Positions 45,677 through 56,257 are shown, counted from the first letter of the stretch. The stretch: DNA of 64,000 bases from Pseudopedobacter alpinus (GCF_042684645.1 NZ_JBHULV010000046.1:94159-158158), one strand, 5' to 3'. The notes: generated from the sequence alone by a model not told the origin. Numbers and translations are program-made.

Positions 45677-46807
45677 TTAATAATCAATAACCTGTTGCTT
45701 TAACTCTTTAACATCGTTTCTCCACTGATAAAGCTGATTACGTAATTGGGGTTCAAAGCCTGCTGCTTTTATAGATTCTTGAATTCCGTTTGAAGTAAAC
45801 CTATGAGGAGCACCGGCAGCACTCACCACATTTTCTTCAATCATAATAGAACCAAAATCATTTGCGCCAGCTTGCAAGCAAATTTGAGCAACGGGTTTAC
45901 CAACGGTTAACCAAGATGCTTGTATGTTTTTGATGTTTGGCAACATGATACGACTTAGTGCAATCATTCTTATATATTCATCGCCAGTTACATTATTTGT
46001 GATGCCTCTTATTTTTTTCAATAAAGTGCCATCATCCTGAAAAGGCCAAGGAATAAATGCCAAAAAGCCATAATTACCTTCTGGTTTTTCGCTTTGCACT
46101 TCACGTAACCAAATTAGATGTTCAAAACGTTCTTCAATGGTTTCAATATGCCCAAACATCATGGTTGCAGATGTTGCAATATTTAGTTGATGTGCAGCTC
46201 TCATTACATCAAGCCACTCTTGTCCGCCGCATTTTCCTTTAGAAATTAACCTACGTACTCTGTCGTTCAAAATCTCGGCACCAGCTCCAGGTAAAGAATC
46301 TAAACCTGCTTGTTGCAATTCTTTTAAAACCTCGTAATGGCTAATTCCCTCTAATTTGGCAACATGGGCAATTTCTGGCGGACCTAAAGCATGAAGCCTT
46401 ACTTCTGGATATAGTTCTTTTAATTGCTTAAATAAATCGGAATAAAATTTTAGACCTAAATCTGGATGATGCCCGCCTTGCAACAATAGCTGATCGCCAC
46501 CTAGTTGTACGGTTTCTTCAATTTTTTGCTTGTAAGTTTCAATATCTGTAATGTAACTTTCTTCGTGTCCTGGCCTTCTAAAAAAATTACAGAATTTACA
46601 GTTAGCAATACAAACATTGGTAGTATTTACATTTCTGTCTATCTGCCAAGTTACTTTACCATGTGGCACTTGTATTTTTCTTAATTCGTTAGCAACATAC
46701 ATTAACTCTGGAGTTGTTGCATAACGGTAAAGGTGTAAACCTTCTTCTAAAGTTAAAAACTCGAAATTTTGAGCCCTGTTTAAAATCTCAGGTATATTCA
46801 TATTCAA
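45677..46807 (-). CDS. mqnC: Cyclic dehypoxanthine futalosine synthase
   Basis: This 376-residue radical SAM enzyme of the futalosine route to menaquinone converts dehypoxanthine futalosine to its cyclic form. The radical SAM motif CIANCKFC (C-x3-C-x2-C) follows RNVNTTNV. GGHHPDLGL, SLPGAGAEILNDRVR and SATMMFGHIETIEER are typical of MqnC and separate it from MqnE. Length is normal. It heads the mqnC-scpB pair. Confidence 0.95.
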   Translation of the reverse strand: MNMNIPEILNRAQNFEFLTLEEGLHLYRYATTPELMYVANELRKIQVPHGKVTWQIDRNVNTTNVCIANCKFCNFFRRPGHEESYITDIETYKQKIEETVQLGGDQLLLQGGHHPDLGLKFYSDLFKQLKELYPEVRLHALGPPEIAHVAKLEGISHYEVLKELQQAGLDSLPGAGAEILNDRVRRLISKGKCGGQEWLDVMRAAHQLNIATSATMMFGHIETIEERFEHLIWLREVQSEKPEGNYGFLAFIPWPFQDDGTLLKKIRGITNNVTGDEYIRMIALSRIMLPNIKNIQASWLTVGKPVAQICLQAGANDFGSIMIEENVVSAAGAPHRFTSNGIQESIKAAGFEPQLRNQLYQWRNDVKELKQQVIDY

Positions 46808-46953
46808 AAGTACAGCTAATTTTCAATTTTGTTTGCCGATGCTTTTGTTTTTTAGCATAATTTAGCTTTATGATGATGGTTTTACATTTATCAAGATTTC
46901 AGCTATTTTAATCTGAAAATTATATTCATAAAATTAGCTGAAGATTTTAATAA

Positions 46954-47022
46954 ATGAAAGTTTATAGGTTTGCCATATTGTTTTTCATATTTGTTTTGTG
47001 GCCAAAAATAAGCGCTATTTAA
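46954..47022 (+). other. Possible 22-codon hydrophobic ORF
   Basis: ATG to TAA encodes a peptide beginning MKVYRFAILFFIFVLWPK. It could be a tiny membrane peptide or a signal-peptide remnant. There is no supporting promoter or conservation evidence. The rest of the 246-bp gap between recB and mqnC shows nothing else. Confidence 0.15.
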
Positions 47023-47053
47023 CTTGGCGTTTTTGTTTTCTAAAATATGGATC

Positions 47054-50000
47054 CTAAACAGCTGTTAACCTCACATCCAAATTTGCAATGGTACTTATTT
47101 GCGGTTTATAAGTAAATATGCCTGTATCCGAATTGGTTCTCATTCCACGTAGAAACAAATAAATTACTCCTCCAAATTGGTATTTATAATTGAAGTTTGT
47201 CAACCTACTTTCTAAATATTTTTTAACAGCTAAAGAATAAATTAAATATTGCAAATGGTAATTATTTTCGCTCATTGCTTTTTGTAATTCTGGCTTTTCG
47301 TAGTTTACAACGGCATCTCCCAAATAGTTCGATTTCCAATCTAAAACATAAAATTTGCCCTTATGCTCAAAAAATAAATCAATTTTACCATTCATAATAC
47401 CTTCTAAAATGGGGAAGGCTTTAACGTCAATATGCAGTTCCTCGTTGCTCAGTTTATTTAAATCGCCAGGGATAAAATTATTTACTGTAAAATCAAACTC
47501 AAACTCATGAATACATTTAAAAGAATTTACTTCCGAAAGTTTAAATTCATCTTCATCAATTTTGATGGTTGTATTTAAAACGTGGTGTAATAACTCCATT
47601 AGCATTGGCGCATAAACATCTTGTTGCTGTGGCACAAAAAGATCAATTGCTTTATTTACAACATCAAACCATTTACTTTTATCGTGGAAATGGATATTCT
47701 CCAATATAAAGTGGAGCATATTTCCAGTTTTGGCTCCTTTTTTTAACTGGTTAAAAATGAAATTATCATAATCGTTAAGTTGTTCTTTGCTTTTAGGTTT
47801 TATGCTAATTGGATGCTCTGCCCGCAACATAGAATAACTCATTCTGCGCCAGTTCTCTTCAGATAATTTAAAATCTACTGCTTTTAAATCTGTTAAAACT
47901 TCTTTTATACCATTAGTTTTATAATAGTTTTCAGCTGGATTTAAAGCCTCTATTTGATTATTGAAATTGATTAAAGGCGATTTTAACTCTTTTAAAACAT
48001 CAGTAAAATAAGTTAAAGATGAGTTTTTATAAAACGTATTTCTATATACAAAACATTGCGAAACAGCTCTGGTAATAGCTACATAAATTAATCTGCGGTT
48101 TTCTTGTTCAGCTTGTTTGGTAACTTCTAAGTTTTGCTCTGCAGTAAGTTCAGGCTTTTCTGCCGAGATATAATCTCCGGTTTCTGGGTCTCTAAAACTA
48201 CAATCTAAATGTTTGCTTTCTGCCAATAAATCTAAATTTGGCGCAAAAACAATTTTATATTCTAAGCCTTTACTTTTGTGTATGGTTACAATTTTTATAG
48301 CTTCTTCATCATTTTCAATTCGTTGTTCAAATTCGTCGCCTTCGGTAGCCATGCCTTCCAAACCACGTTTTAACCAGCTTATTAATTCTAAGGCGTTTAA
48401 ACTTTTGCGGCTTTGAGTTTTATGTAAAAGCTCAATTAACTGATACAAATTAGTGATGAGTCTTTCTCCGTCTCTTAAGCTGTTTTTTAAAAGATGATTT
48501 TCTACAGAAAAATCCTTAATCCATTCTTTTAAAGCAGCATAAACACCATCTTTCTCCCAAGTGGCCTTATATTTTCTAAAAAGTTCAACGGTTAATTCGC
48601 TATCTAAAGCTAAAATATTTTCTTCCTGAAAACCTGTAAAAGGGGATAATAAAGCTTTATTGATGTTAGCTGTGCTAATCTCATTAATGGCTTCTAGAAT
48701 ATATAAAACGTAAGCCGCTTCTTCGCTTTGTAAAACCTTTCCATCATCAATAGTAATAGCAGGAATACCGTATTTTGTTAAGCTGTTTTTAATTTCAACA
48801 CCTTGCTTTTTTGTTCTAATAAGTATGCCTATGTCTTTAGGTAGTATATTTCTGTAAGCACCATCAGCGTATATTTGGTAGTCTTTATTGTTTAGTAATT
48901 CTATAATTTGTGCACTTAAACTATCCTGAATAAAATCTTTTTTAGTGCATTCTATAATTTGAATTGGTGGTATTAGGTTTTGCTTATAAATTATATTTCC
49001 TTTATTGTTGCTTGTTGGCGATTCTACCGAGATATAATCAATACTATTTTCAGCTTGTGCAAAATGGAAAGTTTCAAAGTCCTCTTTAGGTTTAAAAAAC
49101 ACATTCATAGCTTCAATTAACCTTTCGGAAGATCTGAAATTCTGATTCATTCCGTAAAGATTATTTACCGCTTCTTTTGCCTTAAAATAAGTGAAAATAT
49201 CGGCCTTACGCCAAGCATAAATAGATTGTTTAGGGTCGCCAATGTAAAACAGAGTGGTGTTTTCTGAAAATGCAGCTTCAAAAATTTCGTATTGTAAACG
49301 GTCCGTATCCTGAAACTCATCAACAAATACAGCTTTATATTTTTGCTGCAAGCAGGTCTTTAAAACAGCACTATTTCTGTTTACCAAAGCATGGTGCAAG
49401 TTGCTAATCAAATCATCATAAGTAATTTGATTGTAGCGATTTTTGTAGTAATTAACACCTTCGCTAATTTCTTGTATAGCGTGGCAATTTAGTTTGCGCA
49501 CAATAACAGCTATAATTTCTGCCAGTTCATTTTTGATTTCTTCAAGTGCATCGTACCTGGTTAAAATATCATCAAATAAATTATTGATGTAAGCACTTTT
49601 TCTTTTATCAATAATAGTTTCTAAAAATAAATCAACGTCATTTACAATAGGTAAAATGTTTTTACGGGCGGTTGTATTGCCTTCGCAAGCAGCTGTAATA
49701 TTTACATTATTTGCTATTATATATTGCTTTAAAGCAGTAGTTTCTGTTGTTAGTTTTTCTTGACAAAGTGTTATTTCAGCTTTAGCTAAGTCAAAATCTG
49801 ATAAACTTAAATTGTAGTTTTTGCCTGTTTGGTAAGCAAAATACCTTTTGCCAGCTAAATGGTTATTTACCGTTTTTTTTACGCCTTCTTTTCTAAAACC
49901 AAAATCAATAAGTAAACTTAAAAAATCGGTAGGAATACCTGTGATGTATTTTCGCCAAAATTTATTGGTTTCATCTTCTAAAATAGTAGCACTGTCTTGC

Positions 50001-50443
50001 ATTAAATCTACCCCAAAAAGTTGCTGAGTTTCAAAAGCAAATTCGTTTAAAGTTTGTTGGCAAAAACTATGTATGGTTAAAACCGATGTTTCATCTAAAA
50101 ATAAAACTGCCTCTTTTAAAAGTCTTTTTACTTCTTCAGGATTTTTAATAATTTCTTTATTTACTAAATTGGTAATTGTGGCGTCTTTAATTTCTTCGCC
50201 TTGAGCAACTTTATAAGCTAATCGCACAAATAAGCGGATACGTTCTTCCAGCTCGGCAACAGCGGCTTTGGTAAACGTAACCATTAAAATTTCTTTAATG
50301 TGCAAACCTTGTTCTAACAATAAACGCAAAACCAAAATTGCAATAGAGTAGGTTTTTCCGGTGCCGGCACTGGCTTCAATTAAGTTACTACCGCTTAAAT
50401 TAACTGTGGTAGCTACAAAAGGTTGTGGTATTTTTTTAGCCAT
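47054..50443 (-). CDS. recB: Exodeoxyribonuclease V subunit RecB
   Basis: This 1129-residue SF1A helicase-nuclease processes double-strand breaks for recombination. It has the RecB-type Walker A IEASAGTGKTYS, VTFTKAAVAELEERIR, VDEFQDTDRLQYEIF, GDPKQSIYAWRKADIF, TIHKSKGLEYKIVF and the RecB-family nuclease core KIDLFFEHKG with DWKSNYLGD near residue 1034, so nuclease residues are intact. It is the last gene of a tight recD-recC-recB operon (1-nt gap to recC). Confidence 0.95.
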   Translation of the reverse strand: MAKKIPQPFVATTVNLSGSNLIEASAGTGKTYSIAILVLRLLLEQGLHIKEILMVTFTKAAVAELEERIRLFVRLAYKVAQGEEIKDATITNLVNKEIIKNPEEVKRLLKEAVLFLDETSVLTIHSFCQQTLNEFAFETQQLFGVDLMQDSATILEDETNKFWRKYITGIPTDFLSLLIDFGFRKEGVKKTVNNHLAGKRYFAYQTGKNYNLSLSDFDLAKAEITLCQEKLTTETTALKQYIIANNVNITAACEGNTTARKNILPIVNDVDLFLETIIDKRKSAYINNLFDDILTRYDALEEIKNELAEIIAVIVRKLNCHAIQEISEGVNYYKNRYNQITYDDLISNLHHALVNRNSAVLKTCLQQKYKAVFVDEFQDTDRLQYEIFEAAFSENTTLFYIGDPKQSIYAWRKADIFTYFKAKEAVNNLYGMNQNFRSSERLIEAMNVFFKPKEDFETFHFAQAENSIDYISVESPTSNNKGNIIYKQNLIPPIQIIECTKKDFIQDSLSAQIIELLNNKDYQIYADGAYRNILPKDIGILIRTKKQGVEIKNSLTKYGIPAITIDDGKVLQSEEAAYVLYILEAINEISTANINKALLSPFTGFQEENILALDSELTVELFRKYKATWEKDGVYAALKEWIKDFSVENHLLKNSLRDGERLITNLYQLIELLHKTQSRKSLNALELISWLKRGLEGMATEGDEFEQRIENDEEAIKIVTIHKSKGLEYKIVFAPNLDLLAESKHLDCSFRDPETGDYISAEKPELTAEQNLEVTKQAEQENRRLIYVAITRAVSQCFVYRNTFYKNSSLTYFTDVLKELKSPLINFNNQIEALNPAENYYKTNGIKEVLTDLKAVDFKLSEENWRRMSYSMLRAEHPISIKPKSKEQLNDYDNFIFNQLKKGAKTGNMLHFILENIHFHDKSKWFDVVNKAIDLFVPQQQDVYAPMLMELLHHVLNTTIKIDEDEFKLSEVNSFKCIHEFEFDFTVNNFIPGDLNKLSNEELHIDVKAFPILEGIMNGKIDLFFEHKGKFYVLDWKSNYLGDAVVNYEKPELQKAMSENNYHLQYLIYSLAVKKYLESRLTNFNYKYQFGGVIYLFLRGMRTNSDTGIFTYKPQISTIANLDVRLTAV

Positions 50444-50444
50444 T

Positions 50445-53400
50445 TTATTGAAAATAATTAGGAAAAATTTGTGCTAATGGACTAATTAATTTGTCGAAAT
50501 TTTCTTTGTATTTTTTTAAAACAATAGGCTCAGGATCGTCTTTGATATATTCCTCATCAAAAAAACCGTCTTTGTATTTACTTAAAGCATAAAAATCGTT
50601 AGTGGGGAAGTTGTAATTGTTTAGCTTATCATCAACTGCTTTTTTAAATTTATAGTAGTTTAACTTTTCAATATCGGCAGGATTAATCTTTAAATCTGGA
50701 TAAAAAACCATAATTTCTTCATGCCCTTTAATATACAATTCTATCAGTTCTACTAATTTGGTTTTGGCTTCCGCCTGATTGATGTTGACAGCTTTGTAAA
50801 TTAATTCTTTGTGTGCGCTAATGTAATGTAGCTCTAAAGTATAGCCGTTTGCTTGCAACAAAAGATATTTTAAATAGGCCTCTAATAAATATTTAGTTTC
50901 AGATTTTGACCAAGCGATGGCTACCATTTTGTTTCCATAAATGCCATCAATTTTACCGCTAAACTTTACTCTCGATTCGTCAATATCTAAATCAATAGCT
51001 AACGTTTTTTCTTCTTCATTTTCAATACAGCCATCATACAAATATCTAATATTGGCTACTACTTCTTCGGTTTGCTCAAAAACTACGTTAGCCATATTTT
51101 TTAAAGGTAAACCGCCAGTTTTTAGCAATCTATCTTTCAATAAAACTTGTTTTGTTGGTTTTAAATGCAGTAAATTTTGCTTTAATCTCCAACTTTGTAA
51201 ATGGTTAATGTCAAAAAGTTCGGTATCGGTTAACAAAGTATCGTCGTTATTGTAATAAATGCGGAGTACTTTATTAAAATAAGCTTTAAAAGGGTTTTTG
51301 AAAAAGTTGATAAAATCTTTAACAGCTATTTGGTTAAAAGTTAATACTTCTTTTTGTTGGGTTAAGAAAAAACGGTGCTTTGCACTATCCTTAACAGCTA
51401 AATAATTGATTTTGCCACTTTGCTGGTTTTTTAAACTAAAACTATGTAAAGCATGTTTAACAATAATTTCTTTAGCAAGCTCATCATTAACTGTATATTT
51501 TGTTTGCAGGTAATCAATCAATTCATCAACCAAGGCAGAAGGAGGGATGCTGCTATTGTCTTTTGCACTTTGCCCAATATAACTGATGTATAAATAATCC
51601 TGAGCAGATAAAAGTGTTTCTAAAAACAAGTGTTTATCGTTCTCTTTTACATTTCTATCGCCCTTTCGGGGATTTTTATTCATCAAATTAAAATTAACCT
51701 GATTTTCTTTCCTCGGAAATTTATCGAAATGTAAACCTAACAAAGCCACCACTTTAAAAGGGATGCTTCGCATAGGAATTAATGAGCAAAAAGTAATACC
51801 GCCGCCAGCAAAAGAGCCTGTGCGTACACTACTTTGTACCGAATTTAGGAAACTATGGCTAAACAATTGGTAGCTTAAATCATCAGTTAATAAGGCATTA
51901 ATAGCGTTGTATTTCTCCAGTTGTTTTAATAAAACCGCATAATCTTCATCGGCATTTTCTCCGGGATCAAAAACCAAATCAATCAATAGTTTTTCTACGT
52001 ATTTAACCCAATCGCTAATGTTTCGGTTTCTATCTCTATATGTAATTGAAGCAATTAAAACTTGTACAAAATGAGCAAATTTTATCAGCTCTTGTGCAGC
52101 AGTTCCTTCCACCATATCAACCGGATAAAGGCTATGTTCATCTGTAAAATACTCTTCATCGCCACTCATGCAAATGCCGTAAATAATTTTCTCTAAGCCA
52201 TAATTCCAGCTCACATAAACACTGTCGTCTGCTATTTCGCCATCAATCCCAAACCTAATATTTGCCGTGTCAACTACTTTTCTAATTAAAGCAATATCTG
52301 TAATGCCAAACCTTTTTCTGATGTAACCAAAATCTAAAAGCTGTAAAACATCTTCGGCTTTAAAGTTTTGGCTATTCATTTCCATTAAAGCAATTAAAGC
52401 TGCCGCAATAGTGTCGTTAGAGCTATAACTTTCATCGGCAATGCTAAAATAAAACTGGTAAGGTGCGTTTCTGAAAACGGCTTTAATGTATGGTGCATAA
52501 CTGTCAATATCGCTCACCATTACCACAATATCTCTGGGAGAAAGCGCTTCTTTTTTTTGATCAACAAGCCCAACTAAGAAATTATACAAAGCCTCAACCT
52601 CACGGGCAGGTGTGTAAGATGAATGGATGCTTAGCGAGCCATCTTTTATATTTTCAATACTGATGTTTTCTCGCTCGGCATCACTTAAATTATAGAAAAT
52701 ATCACTTTGAATTTGATGCAAAAGCGTATCAGTTTTGGGCTCTCTTATAGCAACTTCTTCATAATTATTGATCAGTTCATCGCTTTTAAAAAGCATGGCA
52801 AAAGTATGCTGAATTACTTTTCCCCAACTGGTTAATAAGTTGTTTCCTAAATTGCTGTCGCTATGGTCTAACAATCCCTTTCTTTGTAGCCTAAAAGCTT
52901 GTTTTTCGCTTAAATCTTCAAACCAATATAAACCTGGAGCAGGGTTTAATAAGTAATAAGAAATGTCTATTACTTTACCTACTTCATGAAAAATTTGCAT
53001 GTGAAAATCGGTAGTCACCGATAAGCCAAACAAAAATACAGCAGGCATATTGTTTTGTAGTCTTTTTTGCGATACTGGATTTTTTAATTCATCAATAATA
53101 TAATTACCTACAAAAGTTTTATCAGGCATTTTATCTCCCGATATTTCTTTTGCCTTTATCCATAAATACATTTGCCAATCGTCTTTTTGCAAATCCTGAA
53201 GCGTTGACGTATTCCAATCCCTAATCATTTCTGGTCGGTAAATTTGGTATTGATCAAACAAATCGGCAATTTTTTCGGCCAGTGCCATTCTTTTTAAATC
53301 CTTATCCGGATTATCTTCTGTATAGTAATCAGCAATATGTTTAAAGCGTTTTATAAAATCTTTTTCAGCCAAAATTTTAAACAGTAACCAGCTTTGATTT

Positions 53401-53660
53401 TCTGCCGATAATGGCTGCATGAAATCTCCACCTAAAACCGCATAAATTTGGTTAATTAAATCATTAGGTTTTAAAAAGCGATAATTGGCGGCAATACCTA
53501 AATTGTCTGCCAGTTGCATTTTTAGCCAATTATTCATCCCGTCGGTTTGGGTCACCAAATAATAAGGCTGAAAAACCGATATTTTTTGTGATTTTAAGTC
53601 TTCGCAAAAATATTTTGCCAAAATATTTAAAGAATTTGAAACCTTTAATTGTAAAGCCAT
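50445..53660 (-). CDS. recC: Exodeoxyribonuclease V subunit RecC
   Basis: This 1071-residue subunit is the inactive helicase-like Chi-recognition subunit in characterised RecBCD. Its start (LKVSNSLNILAKYFCEDL, LVTQTDGMNNWLKMQLA, LGIAANYRFLKP) matches the RecC N-terminus. Later blocks such as HSSYTPAREVEALYNFL, IVVMVSDIDSYAPYI, ITFCSLIPMRSIPFKVV and LLGLHFDKFPR are family features. It has no Walker A motif, as expected. The gaps of 2 nt to recD and 1 nt to recB show one operon. The Chi sequence of this organism cannot be deduced. Confidence 0.93.
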   Translation of the reverse strand: MALQLKVSNSLNILAKYFCEDLKSQKISVFQPYYLVTQTDGMNNWLKMQLADNLGIAANYRFLKPNDLINQIYAVLGGDFMQPLSAENQSWLLFKILAEKDFIKRFKHIADYYTEDNPDKDLKRMALAEKIADLFDQYQIYRPEMIRDWNTSTLQDLQKDDWQMYLWIKAKEISGDKMPDKTFVGNYIIDELKNPVSQKRLQNNMPAVFLFGLSVTTDFHMQIFHEVGKVIDISYYLLNPAPGLYWFEDLSEKQAFRLQRKGLLDHSDSNLGNNLLTSWGKVIQHTFAMLFKSDELINNYEEVAIREPKTDTLLHQIQSDIFYNLSDAERENISIENIKDGSLSIHSSYTPAREVEALYNFLVGLVDQKKEALSPRDIVVMVSDIDSYAPYIKAVFRNAPYQFYFSIADESYSSNDTIAAALIALMEMNSQNFKAEDVLQLLDFGYIRKRFGITDIALIRKVVDTANIRFGIDGEIADDSVYVSWNYGLEKIIYGICMSGDEEYFTDEHSLYPVDMVEGTAAQELIKFAHFVQVLIASITYRDRNRNISDWVKYVEKLLIDLVFDPGENADEDYAVLLKQLEKYNAINALLTDDLSYQLFSHSFLNSVQSSVRTGSFAGGGITFCSLIPMRSIPFKVVALLGLHFDKFPRKENQVNFNLMNKNPRKGDRNVKENDKHLFLETLLSAQDYLYISYIGQSAKDNSSIPPSALVDELIDYLQTKYTVNDELAKEIIVKHALHSFSLKNQQSGKINYLAVKDSAKHRFFLTQQKEVLTFNQIAVKDFINFFKNPFKAYFNKVLRIYYNNDDTLLTDTELFDINHLQSWRLKQNLLHLKPTKQVLLKDRLLKTGGLPLKNMANVVFEQTEEVVANIRYLYDGCIENEEEKTLAIDLDIDESRVKFSGKIDGIYGNKMVAIAWSKSETKYLLEAYLKYLLLQANGYTLELHYISAHKELIYKAVNINQAEAKTKLVELIELYIKGHEEIMVFYPDLKINPADIEKLNYYKFKKAVDDKLNNYNFPTNDFYALSKYKDGFFDEEYIKDDPEPIVLKKYKENFDKLISPLAQIFPNYFQ

Positions 53661-53662
53661 TT

Positions 53663-55447
53663 CTAAACTAAATTTGAATTTAAAAAACGGTTACTAATAC
53701 CCGAAGCTCTTTGTACTTGTGCGTTTGCAGCTTCTAAAATTGCAGCATTGCTACCTTGCAAAATCACTTTGTTTTTTGCTCTGGTAATTCCTGTGTATAA
53801 CAGCTCTCGGGTTAAAATATTAATTCCTTCTGTTTGGGGCAATAAAATAAGTACTTCGTCAAATTCAGAACCTTGACTTTTATGAATAGTCATTGCAAAA
53901 ACTGTTTCAACTTTTGATAATAATCCTGGCAAAAATGGCTTTATTTCTCCTTCTGTATTTTCAAAATAAGCTTTCAGTACCCCGTTTTCGTCATACCTAA
54001 TTAAACCAATATCACCGTTAAATAAACCTAAATCGTAATTGTTGCTGGTCATCATTATTGGTCGATTTTCATAAAACTCTTTATCTAATTTTATTAAACC
54101 TTTTTCTGATAAAAACTGTTCAACTCGTCTGTTACTGTTATATAAACCTTGTTCTCCTTCTCTAATGGCACATAAAACTCTAATTTGGTTCAGTTTTTTT
54201 AAGGCCAATTTAACATCCGGTTCTAAAATATAATGCTGGTAATTACTTACCGAGTTTTTAAAAATCACCTCATTATATTCAGTATCTATCAAAATTCTAT
54301 GATCAACTTGCTGGTCAATAAATAGTTGAATTTCATTAATGTTATTATTGATAATTGCGGTACTAAATTTACCAATACCTTCTTCGCTATTAAACCTATG
54401 GCTATGTTGCAATTCTACAATGTGTTGAAATAGCGGATGTTCGCTTTCTTTTAACTCATTAGATGGAATTTTGGAGCTTTCCTCATTAATGAAAGAATTA
54501 ATTAAGGATAAACGTTTGCTGCTAAAAACGTTTAATTGTGATTGAGCCATACATAAATCTCCGAATAAACTTCCTGCTTCAACAGATGCCAACTGGTCTT
54601 TATCTCCCAATAAAATGAGTTTAGTGTTTTGTCCAACAGCATTTAAAAGTTTGGCAAAAAGCGCCACATCAATCATTGATGATTCATCAACAATTAAAAT
54701 ATCAAACAATAATGGGTTTTGTTGATTGTGTTTGAAATATGGCGAATCGGGAATGTAACCTAATAAACGATGTAAAGTACTGGGTTGTATTTCTTGAAAT
54801 TTAGATTTAATATTTTCATCAAGTTCAAACGAAATGTTTTTTAAAGACTCCGCCATTCTTGCTGCGGCTTTACCTGTTGGGGCTGCTAAACCTACCTTTA
54901 AGTTAGGGTTTTGTGTAAAAAGTATAGCTAATATTTTAGCAACGGTAGTTGTTTTGCCTGTGCCAGGGCCACCAGTAATAATGCTGAAATTATTAATATA
55001 ACTATTAACTGCTGCTGCCAATTGCCAGTTTACAATTCCTGATCTACTTTCAAATAGTGTACTTATAAATTCTTTTTGTTTTGTTAGTGATAAAATCCGC
55101 TGTTCTTCTTCTGTTTTTTCTGAATGAGTGAAAGCTTTAATACGTTCCAAAATTTGAGTTTCGTAATGAAAGTAGCGTTGTAAGTAAAGCCTGTTTTGAT
55201 ATAAAATAAATGGCTTCTTAATTTCTATCGAAGAGCTTACAAAACCATCATCTGCTAAATATTTGATAGCAACCTTTAAAGGTTTATAATAAGGCGGAAT
55301 TTCTTCATTTTCAAAATCAATAGCATCTAAAATCAAACAAATATGCCCTTCACTTAATTTTTTTGAAACTAAATAAGCAAATGGCTTTAAGTTTTCGCTT
55401 TTAAAGAAAGAAGCAAATTGCTGGTGTACATCATTATAAGTTTGCAT
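53663..55447 (-). CDS. recD: Exodeoxyribonuclease V subunit RecD
   Basis: This 594-residue 5'-3' SF1B helicase subunit has IITGGPGTGKTTTVAKIL near residue 157, AAPTGKAAARMAESL, LIVDESSMIDVALFAKL, LLGDKDQLASVEAG and AMTIHKSQGSEFDEVLI. The presence of a RecB- and RecC-like pair in the same operon identifies it as RecD rather than RecD2. It is the first gene of the operon; the gene order recD-recC-recB differs from Escherichia coli, where recD is last. Confidence 0.95.
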   Translation of the reverse strand: MQTYNDVHQQFASFFKSENLKPFAYLVSKKLSEGHICLILDAIDFENEEIPPYYKPLKVAIKYLADDGFVSSSIEIKKPFILYQNRLYLQRYFHYETQILERIKAFTHSEKTEEEQRILSLTKQKEFISTLFESRSGIVNWQLAAAVNSYINNFSIITGGPGTGKTTTVAKILAILFTQNPNLKVGLAAPTGKAAARMAESLKNISFELDENIKSKFQEIQPSTLHRLLGYIPDSPYFKHNQQNPLLFDILIVDESSMIDVALFAKLLNAVGQNTKLILLGDKDQLASVEAGSLFGDLCMAQSQLNVFSSKRLSLINSFINEESSKIPSNELKESEHPLFQHIVELQHSHRFNSEEGIGKFSTAIINNNINEIQLFIDQQVDHRILIDTEYNEVIFKNSVSNYQHYILEPDVKLALKKLNQIRVLCAIREGEQGLYNSNRRVEQFLSEKGLIKLDKEFYENRPIMMTSNNYDLGLFNGDIGLIRYDENGVLKAYFENTEGEIKPFLPGLLSKVETVFAMTIHKSQGSEFDEVLILLPQTEGINILTRELLYTGITRAKNKVILQGSNAAILEAANAQVQRASGISNRFLNSNLV

Positions 55448-55551
55448 TAGCTAAATTGATTTTATTACTGTATTTCAGGCTTAGAAAGCTCTAATTTTTT
55501 TGAAGTTTCAATATAGGGAAAATTATGTTTGAACGATAGATTGTGGAAAGC

Positions 55552-55582
55552 TTTTGGAGTGATTTGTAAAATACTATATTTC
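55552..55582 (+). promoter_or_regulatory. Candidate promoter of the VOC protein gene
   Basis: TTTTG at 55552-55556 is followed after 18 nt by TATATTTC at 55575-55582, one mismatch from TAnnTTTG. The start codon lies about 30 nt further on. Confidence 0.35.
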
Positions 55583-55611
55583 AAAAGCTTAATTTTATCA
55601 AAAAGAAAAAT

Positions 55612-55962
55612 ATGCTGAAATATGTTTGCCCTAAACTACCAATGCGTAACAAAAACAGCATAATTACCTATTATAAAAAACTAGGTTTTGTGGTTATTGG
55701 TGATTATGAAGGTTATTTGATGATTACTAAAGATGAGATTGAAATTCATTTCTTTGAATTTAAAGACCTTATTCCTTTAGAAAATTATGGGCAAGTTTAT
55801 ATTAGAGTTAAGGATATTGAAGTTTTTTATGATTTTTTGTTAGCTAATGATATTCCAATTCATCCAAATGGTGCTTTACAAAATAAACCTTGGAAACAAA
55901 AAGAATTTTCACTTTTAGACCCCGATGGTAATTTATTAACTTTTGGTGAAGATTTGAATTAG
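55612..55962 (+). CDS. VOC-family (glyoxalase/bleomycin-resistance-like) protein
   Basis: This 116-residue protein has the paired beta-alpha-beta-beta-beta pattern of VOC proteins: PMRNKNSIITYYKKLGFVVIG, EIEIHFFEFK, QVYIRVKDIEVFYDFLL and the closing KEFSLLDPDGNLLTFGE with the metal-site Glu. It resembles the bleomycin-binding-like subgroup, but substrate cannot be assigned. It is divergent from recD with a 164-bp gap between them. Confidence 0.85.
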   Translation: MLKYVCPKLPMRNKNSIITYYKKLGFVVIGDYEGYLMITKDEIEIHFFEFKDLIPLENYGQVYIRVKDIEVFYDFLLANDIPIHPNGALQNKPWKQKEFSLLDPDGNLLTFGEDLN

Positions 55963-56044
55963 TGAATTTTTCATCTTGAAAAAAGATTAAAAGCTATTAG
56001 CCTTCGGCATTTTGCTTTATGCAATTTTTATTATAAAATTATAA

Positions 56045-56257
56045 ATGGATACTCAAATATTATTGGATTTAGTGAAGGTTAGAATGCCTTTTGGTAAATA
56101 TAAGGATAGGCTATTGTGCGATTTACCAGTTTCTTACTTAGAATGGTTTGCATCCAAAGGTTGGCCTCCGGGTAAATTAGGCCAGCAATTAGCAACTATT
56201 TACGAAATTAAAATTAATGGATTAGAAGAATTGTTAAAACCTTTTAGAAGAGGTTAG
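56045..56257 (+). CDS. DUF3820-family small protein
   Basis: This 70-residue protein is built around RMPFGKYKDRLLCDLPVSYL and WFASKGWPPGKLGQQL, the DUF3820 signature. The family is described as putative quorum-sensing-regulated virulence factor and occurs near or fused to exonuclease-like domains; the function here is unknown. It ends overlapping the convergent gtrA-like gene by 4 bp. Confidence 0.88.
   Translation: MDTQILLDLVKVRMPFGKYKDRLLCDLPVSYLEWFASKGWPPGKLGQQLATIYEIKINGLEELLKPFRRG

Noticed and set aside
50941..51255. Plus-strand 104-codon ORF opposite recC
   Set aside because: It is antisense to a well-supported coding frame, with Ser/Phe/Lys-rich composition typical of shadows.
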